Of a stretch of DNA of 37,718 nt, positions 1 through 7,557 are shown one piece after another. The notes beneath the pieces were generated by a model. It made no database searches and was not told the DNA's origin. It worked only from the letters and a program-made list of their open reading frames with translations. Position numbers and translations under genes: made by a program. The stretch is taken from IMG/VR virus record IMGVR_UViG_3300037502_003419, positions 1-37,718 of that record. One strand, written 5' to 3'. Source of the DNA: a virus. Numbering within the stretch: the first letter of the stretch is position 1; each line of letters starts with the position of its first letter.

Positions 1-100
1 CCGCTATGTGAAAATCATATTCCTTTTGTAATTCTTCCTCTGTCATCTGCTCGGTCTTACCCTTTAACGGACAACCATCTTTTACTTCATAAATGTTCAT
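1..100 (-). CDS. Small early phage protein, 5' part (runs across the window ends)
   Basis: An ATG at 100 follows an AGGAGGTG ribosome-binding site at 108-115 and opens a frame that begins MNIYEVKDGCPLKGKTEQ and stays open to base 1. If the window is circular, the frame continues at 37718 and stops at 37684, giving a 44-residue protein. The protein is charged and has no recognisable domain. It lies directly after DNA polymerase, and its ribosome-binding site forms the 3' arm of a conserved hairpin motif (108-148), so its translation is probably controlled by that structure. I do not recognise the family. That it is a gene is supported by the start signals rather than by homology. Confidence 0.6.
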   Translation of the reverse strand, partial: MNIYEVKDGCPLKGKTEQMTEEELQKEYDFHIA

Positions 101-107
101 AGAAAAA

Positions 108-148
108 CACCTCCTACCTAGTAGCCACGGCAGGAGGTGAAATCTGAT
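108..148 (-). promoter_or_regulatory. Three-copy structured motif, copy B (hairpin that holds the SD of the next gene)
   Basis: On the minus strand it reads TCAGATTT, then CACCTCCT, then the core GTGGCTACTAGGTAG, then AGGAGGTG. CACCTCCT (132-139) and AGGAGGTG (108-115) are perfect 8-bp complements, and the second arm is the Shine-Dalgarno of the gene starting at 100. A small CTAC/GTAG stem can form inside the loop. Related copies lie at 4383-4442 and 36786-36836. The arrangement predicts translational control: an open hairpin frees the SD and a closed one hides it. Confidence 0.65.
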
Positions 149-155
149 GATTTCT

Positions 156-2096
156 TTAATCTTTTTGATAAAAGTCACATTCATAGCCATCGGCATCAAG
201 GAGCAGCCCTTTCGTCCAAGGTGGCACTTGACTCATCTGTTTACATATTTCAGTAACCGATATTTGAGAATCGGCTTCAATAATTACTTCATCATGGACA
301 TGAGCCACAATACGATAAGTACTAAGCATCTTCATTGAATACATTAAAATGTCACGGGAGATGGCTTGAACTATATTCTCTACAAATTTAGGACCGTAAC
401 TTTCTAGACGCTCCCACTTCTTTGTTCCACCTACTCCTTCATAGGTCACAGACTCACCACCAAACTGATTCTCACCAATTCGAGGTTTTACATAGGCAAG
501 CCTTCTGCCGGAGGGAATAACGATAAAAAGCATGCCACTAAAACAATGAAACTCGATGCCATGGGTTTCTTGTGATTTGTTTTCCTTCACGCATTGTTTA
601 GCCGCCCGATCTACATCCCACCAGAACTGTGTGATGTTGGGATTAGACATTCTCCAGGCATTCACAAGCGGTTTTAATTCTTCCTCTTCAAGCCCCATCT
701 CTAATGCGCCCATGGCTTTTAATGCACCAACAGAACCACCATAGCCAAGTGCCAATTCAGCAATTTTACCCTTCTGTCTCAAGTGACCGTTCACACCATG
801 CTTTTCAACGGAAACACCAAACATCTGTGAGGCAGATGCACAGTAGATATCACCACCACTAGCAAATACATCCGTTCGCCATGTCTCACCTGCAAACCAT
901 GAAAGCACACGAGCCTCAATGGCTGAAAAGTCAGCCACAATAAACTTATGACCTTCTTTTGGTACAAAGGCTGTACGAATTAGTTGTGAGAGTGTATCGG
1001 GTATATCTTCATAGAGCAGTTCTAGTGTTTCAACATCACCATTTCTGACAATAGTTCGCGCCTCTTTTAAATCTGGCATATGGTTCTGAGGGAGATTTTG
1101 CAATTGCACAAGCCTTCCGGCAAAGCGTCCGGTTCTGTTTGCTCCATAAAACTGAAACATCCCTCTGGCACGAGAATCACTACAGACCGCATTTTCCATT
1201 GCTGTATATTTCTTTACTGAGGATTTTGCCAGTTGCTGACGAAGTGAAAGAACTTCATTTAGTTCACCATCGGTTTCCTTAAGTTTCTCAGCGACAGCTT
1301 TTTTACCGAGAGTCTCCATCTCTAGACCATTTTCACAAAGCCAGCTTTTCATCTGTTGTACAGAGTTTGGGTTATCGAGATTTGTTATCTGCTGCATGGC
1401 AGTTAGTAGTTTTTCATGAGATATGTCATCCATGGCAATGGCCTGCTTAACAAAATCCATATCCACCTTTATGCCTCGATCGTTGATTTCTTGGTCGAGA
1501 TGATACTCATCCCAGATGTCCTCTGGTACTGGAAACTTGATCAATCTTTGTTGTATCTGTATTTCTGCCTCCACATCACGCTTGTTATATGCTTTGAACT
1601 TTTGCCACTTATCGATTTCATCAGTGGGTAGGTTACGGGTCCTACCACCATTTGTTTTAGTCGGAGTACATGGAACACAAAAGTATCGTATCAGGTCTTT
1701 TCCCTCCGTCAACTTTTGCTTCTCAAGTCCTAGCACTGCACCTACACCTTCTAAAGAAAGAGGAAGTCCCATATAGGCAGACCAAACCATGGAACATTTC
1801 CATGAGGAAGGATTTAGATAAGTTCCAGTGGGGTAGCTTAAATAACGTGAAAGACAGACTCGCTCAAACTGAGCATTAAATGCCCACTTCGTAATGGTTT
1901 CATCGGTTAAGGCATCTAGGATTTCTTTTGGAATCCTTTCTCCATTCTTCAAATCGATGACCTTAACTTCACCACCGTCAACCGCATAACCAAACAGCAT
2001 CACCTCAAAATCATCTGCTTCTACGTAACGATAAACACCACTCTTTTGTAGATTGGTAGATGAATAGGTTTCTATATCAATTTCTAAGTTTTTCAT
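156..2096 (-). CDS. Phage DNA polymerase I (family A) with 3'-5' exonuclease domain
   Basis: This 646-residue replicative polymerase copies the phage genome. An N-terminal DnaQ-like proofreading domain shows D7-x-E9 and a later exonuclease aspartate near D174 (YNKRD). The polymerase domain shows motif A at 389-394 (DFSAIE), motif B around R440/K444/Y452 (RQKGK to LGYG) and motif C at 600-602 (HDE). There is no 5' nuclease domain, as is usual for phage enzymes of this size. I chose the ATG at 2096, which has AGGTGG just upstream, over a GTG nine bases earlier. It follows the DUF2815 gene by about 70 bases and appears to belong to the same early transcript. Its 3' end runs into motif copy B. 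Confidence 0.95.
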   Translation of the reverse strand: MKNLEIDIETYSSTNLQKSGVYRYVEADDFEVMLFGYAVDGGEVKVIDLKNGERIPKEILDALTDETITKWAFNAQFERVCLSRYLSYPTGTYLNPSSWKCSMVWSAYMGLPLSLEGVGAVLGLEKQKLTEGKDLIRYFCVPCTPTKTNGGRTRNLPTDEIDKWQKFKAYNKRDVEAEIQIQQRLIKFPVPEDIWDEYHLDQEINDRGIKVDMDFVKQAIAMDDISHEKLLTAMQQITNLDNPNSVQQMKSWLCENGLEMETLGKKAVAEKLKETDGELNEVLSLRQQLAKSSVKKYTAMENAVCSDSRARGMFQFYGANRTGRFAGRLVQLQNLPQNHMPDLKEARTIVRNGDVETLELLYEDIPDTLSQLIRTAFVPKEGHKFIVADFSAIEARVLSWFAGETWRTDVFASGGDIYCASASQMFGVSVEKHGVNGHLRQKGKIAELALGYGGSVGALKAMGALEMGLEEEELKPLVNAWRMSNPNITQFWWDVDRAAKQCVKENKSQETHGIEFHCFSGMLFIVIPSGRRLAYVKPRIGENQFGGESVTYEGVGGTKKWERLESYGPKFVENIVQAISRDILMYSMKMLSTYRIVAHVHDEVIIEADSQISVTEICKQMSQVPPWTKGLLLDADGYECDFYQKD

Positions 2097-2168
2097 AGCT
2101 ACCACCTTTCCTAAATGAAAAAGGTGGCAGAGGGAAGTCCTCCACCACCGTCAAGTTTATTGTTTCTA

Positions 2169-2720
2169 TTAGGCAAGGAAGTCATCATCTACAAGAGTCG
2201 TAAAATCATCTACTGCAGAAGTCTTACCGCCTAGAGGTTCTCCGTCTCTAATTTTTTGAATGTTACCAAGGCCACAAGCTACACCTTTATTACCATTTGA
2301 GTTGAAGGCATAGAAGTTAAGTGAAACCCTGCCATAACAACCGCTGTACACCTCACTGCGATCCATAATCGGCTTAACACTTTTATCTACAATCTGTGGT
2401 GCTGTCTTGCTATTCGCATTGATGAAGTAATGGCCTTTATAAGCCTCATCATCACGCTCTACATCACCATCACGCAGCGGTAGTTTAATGGCTGCCTTAT
2501 TTGGTTTCTTACCACCAAACTTTGCGATACCTTCCTCAATGGCAGCATCAACTGCTGCATGGATAGCATTAATGGTTTCCTTGTCATCCTTTGGAATAAG
2601 AACGGATACGCTGTACTTTTCTGCACCACCATTAATAGATACAGGCTCCCATCCGTGGAAGTAAGAAAATCTTGAGTTTACACCTGTGATAACTTTTGTT
2701 TTGTTTTGCATATTTACCAT
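2169..2720 (-). CDS. DUF2815 protein, Enc34-type single-stranded DNA-binding protein
   Basis: This 183-residue protein matches the DUF2815 family by its order of conserved stretches: an early SYFHGWEP segment, then KYSVSVLIPK, GHYFINANS and SGCYGRVSLNFYAF. The family includes the ssDNA-binding protein of phage Enc34, an OB-fold protein comparable to T7 gp2.5. The last residues (VDDDFLA) are acidic and end in a hydrophobic patch, like the partner-binding tip of many SSBs. It sits between the DUF2800 nuclease and DNA polymerase, where an SSB would be expected in a replication operon. Start: ATG with GGAGG about ten bases upstream. The family call comes from pattern memory. Confidence 0.85.
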   Translation of the reverse strand: MVNMQNKTKVITGVNSRFSYFHGWEPVSINGGAEKYSVSVLIPKDDKETINAIHAAVDAAIEEGIAKFGGKKPNKAAIKLPLRDGDVERDDEAYKGHYFINANSKTAPQIVDKSVKPIMDRSEVYSGCYGRVSLNFYAFNSNGNKGVACGLGNIQKIRDGEPLGGKTSAVDDFTTLVDDDFLA

Positions 2721-2725
2721 AATAT

Positions 2726-3862
2726 TTAATCCTCCATAATTTCGTTAAATTCGTTTTTAGCATTTACTACGTTCATTGCCGGTCTTTTATCTGAGTTTGG
2801 AACAAGAGTCGGCTTACCCGGTGGTTTGAAAATGAGATCACCAAGGAGTTCCTCAAACTTGGCTTTACCCATCAGTTTTTGCATCTCTGTCATCGGAATA
2901 AGGCTCTTTCTGTAAATATCCTTATATCCACCTGCTACAGCTTTTTCTGCGATGGCTTCTTCATCTTTATACTTACGAACCGAGCGACCTTCCACAACTT
3001 TAAAACCATTCCACTCTTTACCGTGATTGACTGCTGCATCAGTGGCATAGGCAGTTATTTCATTTGCCCATTTGCTAAGGTCGGGAAGAACAAGTAAGAT
3101 TTCTTCTATTTCTGTGTCCGTCAGTAACGGCGGCAGCTTGAATTCTTTCTCTGCAAGTTTCAGCTTTTCTTCGGCTCTAGCACGACATCTGTTTGCCGCT
3201 TTACAGAAGGTACACCATGGACCGGGGATGTATTCACCCTCACCGTTGAAAGCTTTGTCAGCTCTGGGCTTTAGTTCCTCTTCAGCCCAGTCTTTTAGTT
3301 CTTCCACCGGTATTGTCCAGGTGCTGACATTCTCTCTTCTAGGCTGAAATATCGTCATGGACACTTCTTTGATATCGTACAAGTAATCATAGATTCCAAG
3401 TGCTCCGAGGGCATAGAGTTTCATCTGTGGATTGTCCACTGCATCAACTAGCACACCCAGTCCATATTTAAAGTCTACGATGTGAAGTCTGTCATCTGAA
3501 ATGATCACACAGTCTCCTGTTCCAAAGCCATCTGGCACATAGCATGAAAAATCAAGGTGCTGTTCGATAAGAACGATTGGATCCTTGCATTTCGCTTTTG
3601 CAAGCTCTACCTGTTCCATAACGAAGTCAACGTAAGCATCTGTACATTCCTCCATCTCATCAGAGTTATACGCAGAGACAGGTCGCTGACTTCTCATATG
3701 AAGTGCCTTTTTTAGCTTGTGTTCACATAGGTCATGAGCCGCTGTACCTTCTTTTGCCGCCTCACCACTTTGGTCTTCAAACTCCAGTTCAAGTCTTGCT
3801 GAAGGTAAGCAGTTGAGCCACCTGTGGGATGAGGATGCAGATAATATTGCATGATTACCCAT
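2726..3862 (-). CDS. DUF2800 protein, Cas4/RecB-like PD-(D/E)XK nuclease
   Basis: Counting from the ATG at 3862 (SD GGAGGAG in the end of the upstream gene), the protein has 378 residues. The start MGNHAILSASSSHRWLNC is typical of DUF2800. H44, D117 (FGTGDCV), D130-x-K132 (IVDFKYG) and Q146 (PQMKLYALG) fit the RecB/Cas4 nuclease core. Cysteines at 18, 217, 220 and 226 are placed like the Fe-S ligands of Cas4 and AddB, one near the N-terminus and three after the core. It likely processes DNA ends in phage recombination or replication and is paired with the SSB gene that follows. An ATG 18 bases upstream (3880) is possible but lacks good SD spacing. Confidence 0.9.
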   Translation of the reverse strand: MGNHAILSASSSHRWLNCLPSARLELEFEDQSGEAAKEGTAAHDLCEHKLKKALHMRSQRPVSAYNSDEMEECTDAYVDFVMEQVELAKAKCKDPIVLIEQHLDFSCYVPDGFGTGDCVIISDDRLHIVDFKYGLGVLVDAVDNPQMKLYALGALGIYDYLYDIKEVSMTIFQPRRENVSTWTIPVEELKDWAEEELKPRADKAFNGEGEYIPGPWCTFCKAANRCRARAEEKLKLAEKEFKLPPLLTDTEIEEILLVLPDLSKWANEITAYATDAAVNHGKEWNGFKVVEGRSVRKYKDEEAIAEKAVAGGYKDIYRKSLIPMTEMQKLMGKAKFEELLGDLIFKPPGKPTLVPNSDKRPAMNVVNAKNEFNEIMED

Positions 3863-4172
3863 TTCCAAGCTCCTCCGCATCTTTCAAAATGTCAGCGTAA
3901 TAAGACTTATCAACAGCACTTAACTTGTCTGCACCATACTTCTGAATGAGTCCTCGCACTTCGGCAGTAAACCCAATCTGGCTCTTTTCAGCAAGTACCA
4001 TACGCACTTTTTCAAGTAGGATATCCGGCTCTTTTACTAGTTCTTGTTCAGTGGCAGCTTTTGCACTTGGAGCAGGATCTCCTTCTGTCATCGCATCGCA
4101 AACTGCCTGTATGCTGTCAGCAAGACTTCGCATATCATTTACCACTTCAAGCAGTAGCTTTATTTTGCTCAA
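3855..4172 (-). CDS. Small early phage protein, unknown function (105 aa)
   Basis: A TTG at 4172 with AGGAGG about eight bases upstream begins a 105-residue mostly helical protein (MSKIKLLLEVVNDMRSLADS), followed by an Ala/Pro-rich stretch and a C-terminal half containing SQIGFTAEVRGLIQKYGADKL. Proteins of this type sit directly before DUF2800 in many Bacillota phages; I know of no proven function. It overlaps the upstream small gene by 26 bases and its stop overlaps the start region of the DUF2800 gene, so the three look translationally coupled. Confidence 0.8.
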   Translation of the reverse strand: MSKIKLLLEVVNDMRSLADSIQAVCDAMTEGDPAPSAKAATEQELVKEPDILLEKVRMVLAEKSQIGFTAEVRGLIQKYGADKLSAVDKSYYADILKDAEELGNG

Positions 4173-4374
4173 GGTCAGTTCCTCCTTTCGTCATTTCACA
4201 GATAGAGAGTTCCTCGATGCTATCTCCAGGGATCACAATCGTTACACGCTGTTTACTCCCTAAAATAAAGCGAAGAATTCGTTCCCTTACGGACACATTA
4301 CGGTAGGTAACAAGTCCGCCTGTCTGTGGTTTCTTAGAAACACTGATTCTTAGATTGTGTTTCATATCCATCAC
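4147..4374 (-). CDS. Small early phage protein, unknown function (75 aa)
   Basis: The first gene of the early operon encodes a 75-residue basic protein (MMDMKHNLRISVSKKPQTGG, then RERILRFILG and a C-terminal VTIVIPGDSIEELSICE segment). AGAGGTGATGG lies just before the ATG codons at 4374/4365; the second ATG has better SD spacing. It follows motif copy A, whose downstream hairpin ends a few bases before the SD. The family is not recognised beyond its typical position upstream of DUF2800 in phages. Confidence 0.75.
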   Translation of the reverse strand: MMDMKHNLRISVSKKPQTGGLVTYRNVSVRERILRFILGSKQRVTIVIPGDSIEELSICEMTKGGTDLEQNKATA

Positions 4375-4382
4375 CTCTTTCC

Positions 4383-4442
4383 AAAGGGCGATTTATTTCT
4401 TGCCCTCTACCTAGTAGCCACGGGAGATGATAGAATCTGACG
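4383..4442 (-). promoter_or_regulatory. Three-copy structured motif, copy A, upstream of the DUF2800 operon
   Basis: On the minus strand the sequence reads CGTCAGATT, an ATCTCC element, the core GTGGCTACTAGGTAG and AGAGGGC. Unlike copy B, the element after the core pairs with a downstream partner: AGAGGGC (4402-4408) with GCCCTTT (4383-4389) around a 12-base loop. It fills the gap between the late terminator and the first early gene, so it lies in the 5' leader of the replication operon. Structured RNAs named after DUF2800 and DUF2815 have been proposed in phages; whether this is one of them needs a covariance-model search. Confidence 0.6.
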
Positions 4443-4457
4443 GTTTTGTAAAATTGC

Positions 4458-4497
4458 AAAAAAATAATGCCCTCAGAAGTTTTAAACCTCCAAGGGC
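4458..4497 (-). terminator. Rho-independent terminator at the end of the late operon
   Basis: On the minus strand GCCCTTGGAGGTT pairs with AACTTCTGAGGGC over 13 positions (three or four G-T pairs) around a 3-base loop (4469-4497), followed by ATTATTTTTTT. It lies 12 bases after the amidase stop and closes the lysis and late transcription unit. Confidence 0.9.
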
Positions 4498-4508
4498 ATG
4501 TTGCTTAC

Positions 4509-5198
4509 TTATTCAATTTTAATAAAGGCATCCGTAAAGCCTGCAGTTTTTACTCTGGCCAGCATTGCTTCGGCATTGGACTTAACGCTATAAGCACCAA
4601 CTTGAATTCGGTAAAGCTTTTTAGTTGGTGGATCAGGAACTGTCAGTAGCTTTCTAACATCTGCCCTAAAAGTGTGCATGGATTTACCGTGTTTTGTAAA
4701 CCAGTGATTTGGATCAGCGTGGTTTGAAGCGATGCCTCTTTGAAATCCTTCATAGTGGCCAATGATATCACTTTCAGTCAAACCATATATTTTGCAAAGA
4801 TAAGCACAAAACTCTGTGGCTTCTTTATAAACTGCATTAAAGTAAGAAACATCGGTTAGACCATCTTCACAGATTTCAAATCCGATATGAGTATTGTTAG
4901 CAGTTCCACCTGCATGCCAGCCTCTGTGATTCCAAGGCAGAGTTTGATAGGTGGTTATTTTTCCATTTTCAAGTTTGCCGATAAAGGCATGAACACAAAC
5001 CTGTCTACCACTAGGTCTATGCTGATTCCAGTGGTTATTGTATTTGTTTTTCCCTAGAAAACCATCATCAGGGCCAACGTATCGCTTGAGAAATGGATTA
5101 TTTGCACCAGTAGAATGAACCATAATACCTTTAGGCTGTATGGTTCGACCCACTTTATAACATTCATTTTGCGTAAGAATTAGCTTTCGTAGGTTCAT
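4509..5198 (-). CDS. Endolysin: N-acetylmuramoyl-L-alanine amidase with C-terminal SPOR-like domain
   Basis: This 229-residue lysin cleaves the amide bond between MurNAc and L-Ala in peptidoglycan at the end of infection. Residues 1 to about 185 form an Amidase_2/PGRP-type domain. Likely zinc ligands are H28 (GIMVHST), H148 (IIGHYEG) and D162 (NHADPNHW). A linker VPDPPTKK leads to residues 195-229 (LYRIQVGAYS), a SPOR-type repeat expected to bind cell wall. The start ATG at 5198 overlaps the holin stop (ATGA) and has GGAGGACTCAAA upstream, so lysin translation is coupled to the holin. A strong terminator follows directly. Confidence 0.95.
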   Translation of the reverse strand: MNLRKLILTQNECYKVGRTIQPKGIMVHSTGANNPFLKRYVGPDDGFLGKNKYNNHWNQHRPSGRQVCVHAFIGKLENGKITTYQTLPWNHRGWHAGGTANNTHIGFEICEDGLTDVSYFNAVYKEATEFCAYLCKIYGLTESDIIGHYEGFQRGIASNHADPNHWFTKHGKSMHTFRADVRKLLTVPDPPTKKLYRIQVGAYSVKSNAEAMLARVKTAGFTDAFIKIE

Positions 5199-5599
5199 TT
5201 TGAGTCCTCCTTGCTAAGCTGTTCCAGTACCGTTTTTAACTTATCTGGTATTGGTAGACCAAGCTTTGTGGCATTTTCTAAAATACTGATCCCTTCATTG
5301 GAAGCATAAAAGAATATAACTGCAGTTCTAATGGCACTTCCTGTTCCTATGATTTTTGAATCTATAATGTGGCCTATGGACACCATCACAAATATAAGCA
5401 CTTTCTTGAAAATTCCTCGAAAGCCAATCTTACTGGATAGCTTTCTTTCAACGATTGCCAACATCACACCTGTGACGTAATCAAGGGTAATAAATGCGAC
5501 TAGGGCATAAAGAAAGCCATCACAGCCTCCGAGGGTGTAACCTAGAAAACCGCCAATGGCTGTAAAAACTATCTGGATCGTTTCAATAAATCCCTTCAC
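5195..5599 (-). CDS. Phage holin (TcdE/holin_4 family)
   Basis: A GTG start at 5599 has AGGAGG seven bases upstream. The 134-residue protein has several hydrophobic segments: about 8-28 (IVFTAIGGFLGYTLGG), 30-50 (FLYALVAFITLDYVTGVML) and 67-100. DYVTGVMLAIVERKLSS and the KIGFRGIFKKVLIF stretch are characteristic of the phage_holin_4/TcdE family. It makes the membrane lesion that lets the amidase reach the wall. It directly precedes the lysin and follows the tail gene broken by the IS, so late transcripts must cross the IS antisense to the transposase to reach it. Confidence 0.9.
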   Translation of the reverse strand: MKGFIETIQIVFTAIGGFLGYTLGGCDGFLYALVAFITLDYVTGVMLAIVERKLSSKIGFRGIFKKVLIFVMVSIGHIIDSKIIGTGSAIRTAVIFFYASNEGISILENATKLGLPIPDKLKTVLEQLSKEDSK

Positions 5600-5916
5600 T
5601 AAAATCCCTCCTATCTTTTTCCTAAGTAGACATAAATGTTGGCAGTGACCGTTTCTTCGGTGTTATTTGCTGCTACTACCTTTACCATTTCAATCCCACT
5701 AACACTTGCTTGACAAGAAGCCCTCATTGAAGCACTGTTCATGGTTCCAAGTGGATCCCAAGCATAATCACTTCCGTTTGGCAGGGCCACTCTAAAGGAA
5801 ATCTGAGCGTTGCCTGTTCCCGCAATGAAAGCAGTAGCAAGGTCAAATCCTGCTGATGGAATGCTCTGACTAAAAAAAGACCCCGGAGCGATTTCTTGAT
5901 TTAACCTGGTATGATG

Positions 5917-5968
5917 CCTCCAAAGTAGACATTCTAATTAATAAAAATTAGATGTTCTACTTTGGAGG
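5917..5968 (+). promoter_or_regulatory. Hairpin hiding the ribosome-binding site of the IS transposase
   Basis: CCTCCAAAGTAGA (5917-5929) is the exact complement of TCTACTTTGGAGG (5956-5968), and the inner bases extend the stem with two single-base bulges. The second arm contains GGAGG (5964-5968), the SD of OrfA six bases before its ATG. Six T residues follow the stem, so on the plus strand it could also end transcription entering from outside. Both effects would limit transposase made from read-through transcripts. Confidence 0.75.
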
Positions 5969-5974
5969 TTTTTT

Positions 5975-6679
5975 ATGCCTAGAAATTACAAGGTTAGTAA
6001 AGAGGTTAAGATTAAAGCTTGTGAGGATTATCGTGTTGGTAAAGGGAGCTATGATGCTATTGCTAAAGCTATAGGTGTCAACAGTACTACACTGCGAGAA
6101 TGGTACTCTGCATTTATCTATCACGGATCCTCAGCTTTTGATTCAAGTATTAGAAACAAAGCTTATTCTAAACAGTTCAAGACTGCTTTAGTAGAGTTGC
6201 ACCTATCAGGAGAAGTTTCGGCAATGGAGCTTAGTGGTAAATACAATATTCCACTTGCTATGGTGAAGTGTTGGATTAAAAAGTACAATGGAGGTATAGA
6301 ACTTAAGGATTATGATCCGAAAGGAGAAGTCTATACCATGAAATCTCGAAAGACAACTTACGAAGAACGGCTTGAGATTGTAAAGTGGGTTATTGCAAAT
6401 AACCTTAACTATAAGGATGCTGCTGAAAAATATGGTATTAAATATGCTTTAATTTACCAGTGGGTACAGAAGTATCTAAAAGATAACGAAGTTTCTTTAG
6501 AATACAAAAAAAGAGGACCAAAAGGAAGCTGTAAAATAGATGAGTCGGAACTTGATGATATTGGCAAACTCAAAATGGAGCTGGAACGGGAGCGGATTCT
6601 TAGAAAACATGCAGAATTCAGACTTGAGCTTTTTAAAAAAAAAGAGGAATTCGAGAGAAAAATAAATTCACGAAAGTAA
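5975..6679 (+). CDS. IS3-family transposase OrfA (DNA-binding subunit)
   Basis: This 234-residue protein has repeated helix-turn-helix units: about 10-45 (KIKACEDYRVG, YDAIAKAIGVNSTTLREWY), 60-100 and 120-160 (NYKDAAEKYGIKYALIYQWV), followed by a coiled-coil-like tail (ELDDIGKLKMELERERILRK). It binds the IS ends. Near the 3' end, nine A residues (6635-6643) allow -1 slippage into the OrfB frame to make the OrfAB transposase. The ATG at 5975 has GGAGG six bases upstream within a hairpin. Its length and multiple HTHs fit the longer OrfA proteins of the IS150 group. Confidence 0.9.
   Translation: MPRNYKVSKEVKIKACEDYRVGKGSYDAIAKAIGVNSTTLREWYSAFIYHGSSAFDSSIRNKAYSKQFKTALVELHLSGEVSAMELSGKYNIPLAMVKCWIKKYNGGIELKDYDPKGEVYTMKSRKTTYEERLEIVKWVIANNLNYKDAAEKYGIKYALIYQWVQKYLKDNEVSLEYKKRGPKGSCKIDESELDDIGKLKMELERERILRKHAEFRLELFKKKEEFERKINSRK
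6635..6643 (+). other. Programmed -1 frameshift run (A9G) joining OrfA to OrfB
   Basis: OrfA reads TTT AAA AAA AAA GAG here. The -1 frame is closed by TAA at 6634-6636 and open from 6637 to 7557, so slippage must occur on the A run. A-rich slippery runs before OrfB are normal in IS3-family elements. Confidence 0.75.
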
Positions 6680-6738
6680 GAAACGAAGCAGATTACCTTG
6701 TTGTTGATTATTATAAAGAGCAAGGTTATTCTGTAAAA

Positions 6739-7557
6739 ATGATTTGCAATGAACTTGGTATTTCTAGAAGCGCTTATTATAAAAATCAAGTTCGAATACC
6801 ACCCCAAAAAGAAGCACAAGACGAGTTGTTATGCTCTTTAATCAATGGGTATCACGCAACCTTCGACGGCATCTTAGGCTACAGACGAATGACTATATTT
6901 ATCAATCGGCTGAATCAAGCTACTTACTGCGAAAGATATATTCATCGCCTCATGAAGAAAATGAAAATCTCTGCACGCATCAGACGAAGAAAGGTAAATC
7001 GTAAAAGAGTTAGACCGGATTATGTGAAAGAAAACATATTGGCACGAGATTTCACTGCGAGCATGCCTAATGAAAAATGGTTAACGGATGTAACCGAATT
7101 TTCGATTCCGTGTGATAACCGAAAGTTGTATTTGAGTCCGATATTGGATCTTTATGATAACAGCATTGTGGAATATGAGTTGTCGTTTAGCAATAACAAT
7201 ATTTTAGTCTTTAAAATGTTTGATCGAGCAGTACGAAACAATCCGACAGCAAAACCGATTTTTCATAGTGACAGAGGTTTCCAGTACACAAACAACACTT
7301 TCAAATGTAAGCTTGATGGTGCTGGTATGACTCAGAGTATGTCCCGAATTGGTAAATGCATTGATAATGGCCCGATGGAAGGCTTCTTTGGAATTCTAAA
7401 GACAGAAATGTTTTATGGAAAAAAGTTTGAATCTATGGATAATCTGATAGAAAAGATTAGATCATATATCACCTTCTATAATGAAAAAAGGTTTCAAAAA
7501 AGACTTAAGTGCTTGGCTCCGATGGACTATCGTAACCAAGCACCTGATATTGCATAA
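6739..7557 (+). CDS. IS3-family transposase OrfB (DDE integrase core)
   Basis: Counted from the ATG at 6739, this is a 272-residue catalytic domain. Residues about 28-90 form the HTH_21-like region (GILGYRRMTIFINR). The rve core follows, with catalytic D117 (WLTDVTEF), D178 (FHSDRGFQYT) and E214 (NGPMEGFFG). The D-35-E spacing and the terminal YITFYNEKRFQ block are characteristic of IS3. The frame is open from 6637, so the natural product is probably an OrfAB fusion made by -1 frameshifting and not a protein starting at 6739. The triad is intact, so the element may still be active. Confidence 0.92.
   Translation: MICNELGISRSAYYKNQVRIPPQKEAQDELLCSLINGYHATFDGILGYRRMTIFINRLNQATYCERYIHRLMKKMKISARIRRRKVNRKRVRPDYVKENILARDFTASMPNEKWLTDVTEFSIPCDNRKLYLSPILDLYDNSIVEYELSFSNNNILVFKMFDRAVRNNPTAKPIFHSDRGFQYTNNTFKCKLDGAGMTQSMSRIGKCIDNGPMEGFFGILKTEMFYGKKFESMDNLIEKIRSYITFYNEKRFQKRLKCLAPMDYRNQAPDIA

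Noticed and set aside
4440-4470. Early promoter upstream of the DUF2800 operon
   Set aside because: TTGCAA with ATTCTA is too poor a match to report; transcription may enter some other way.
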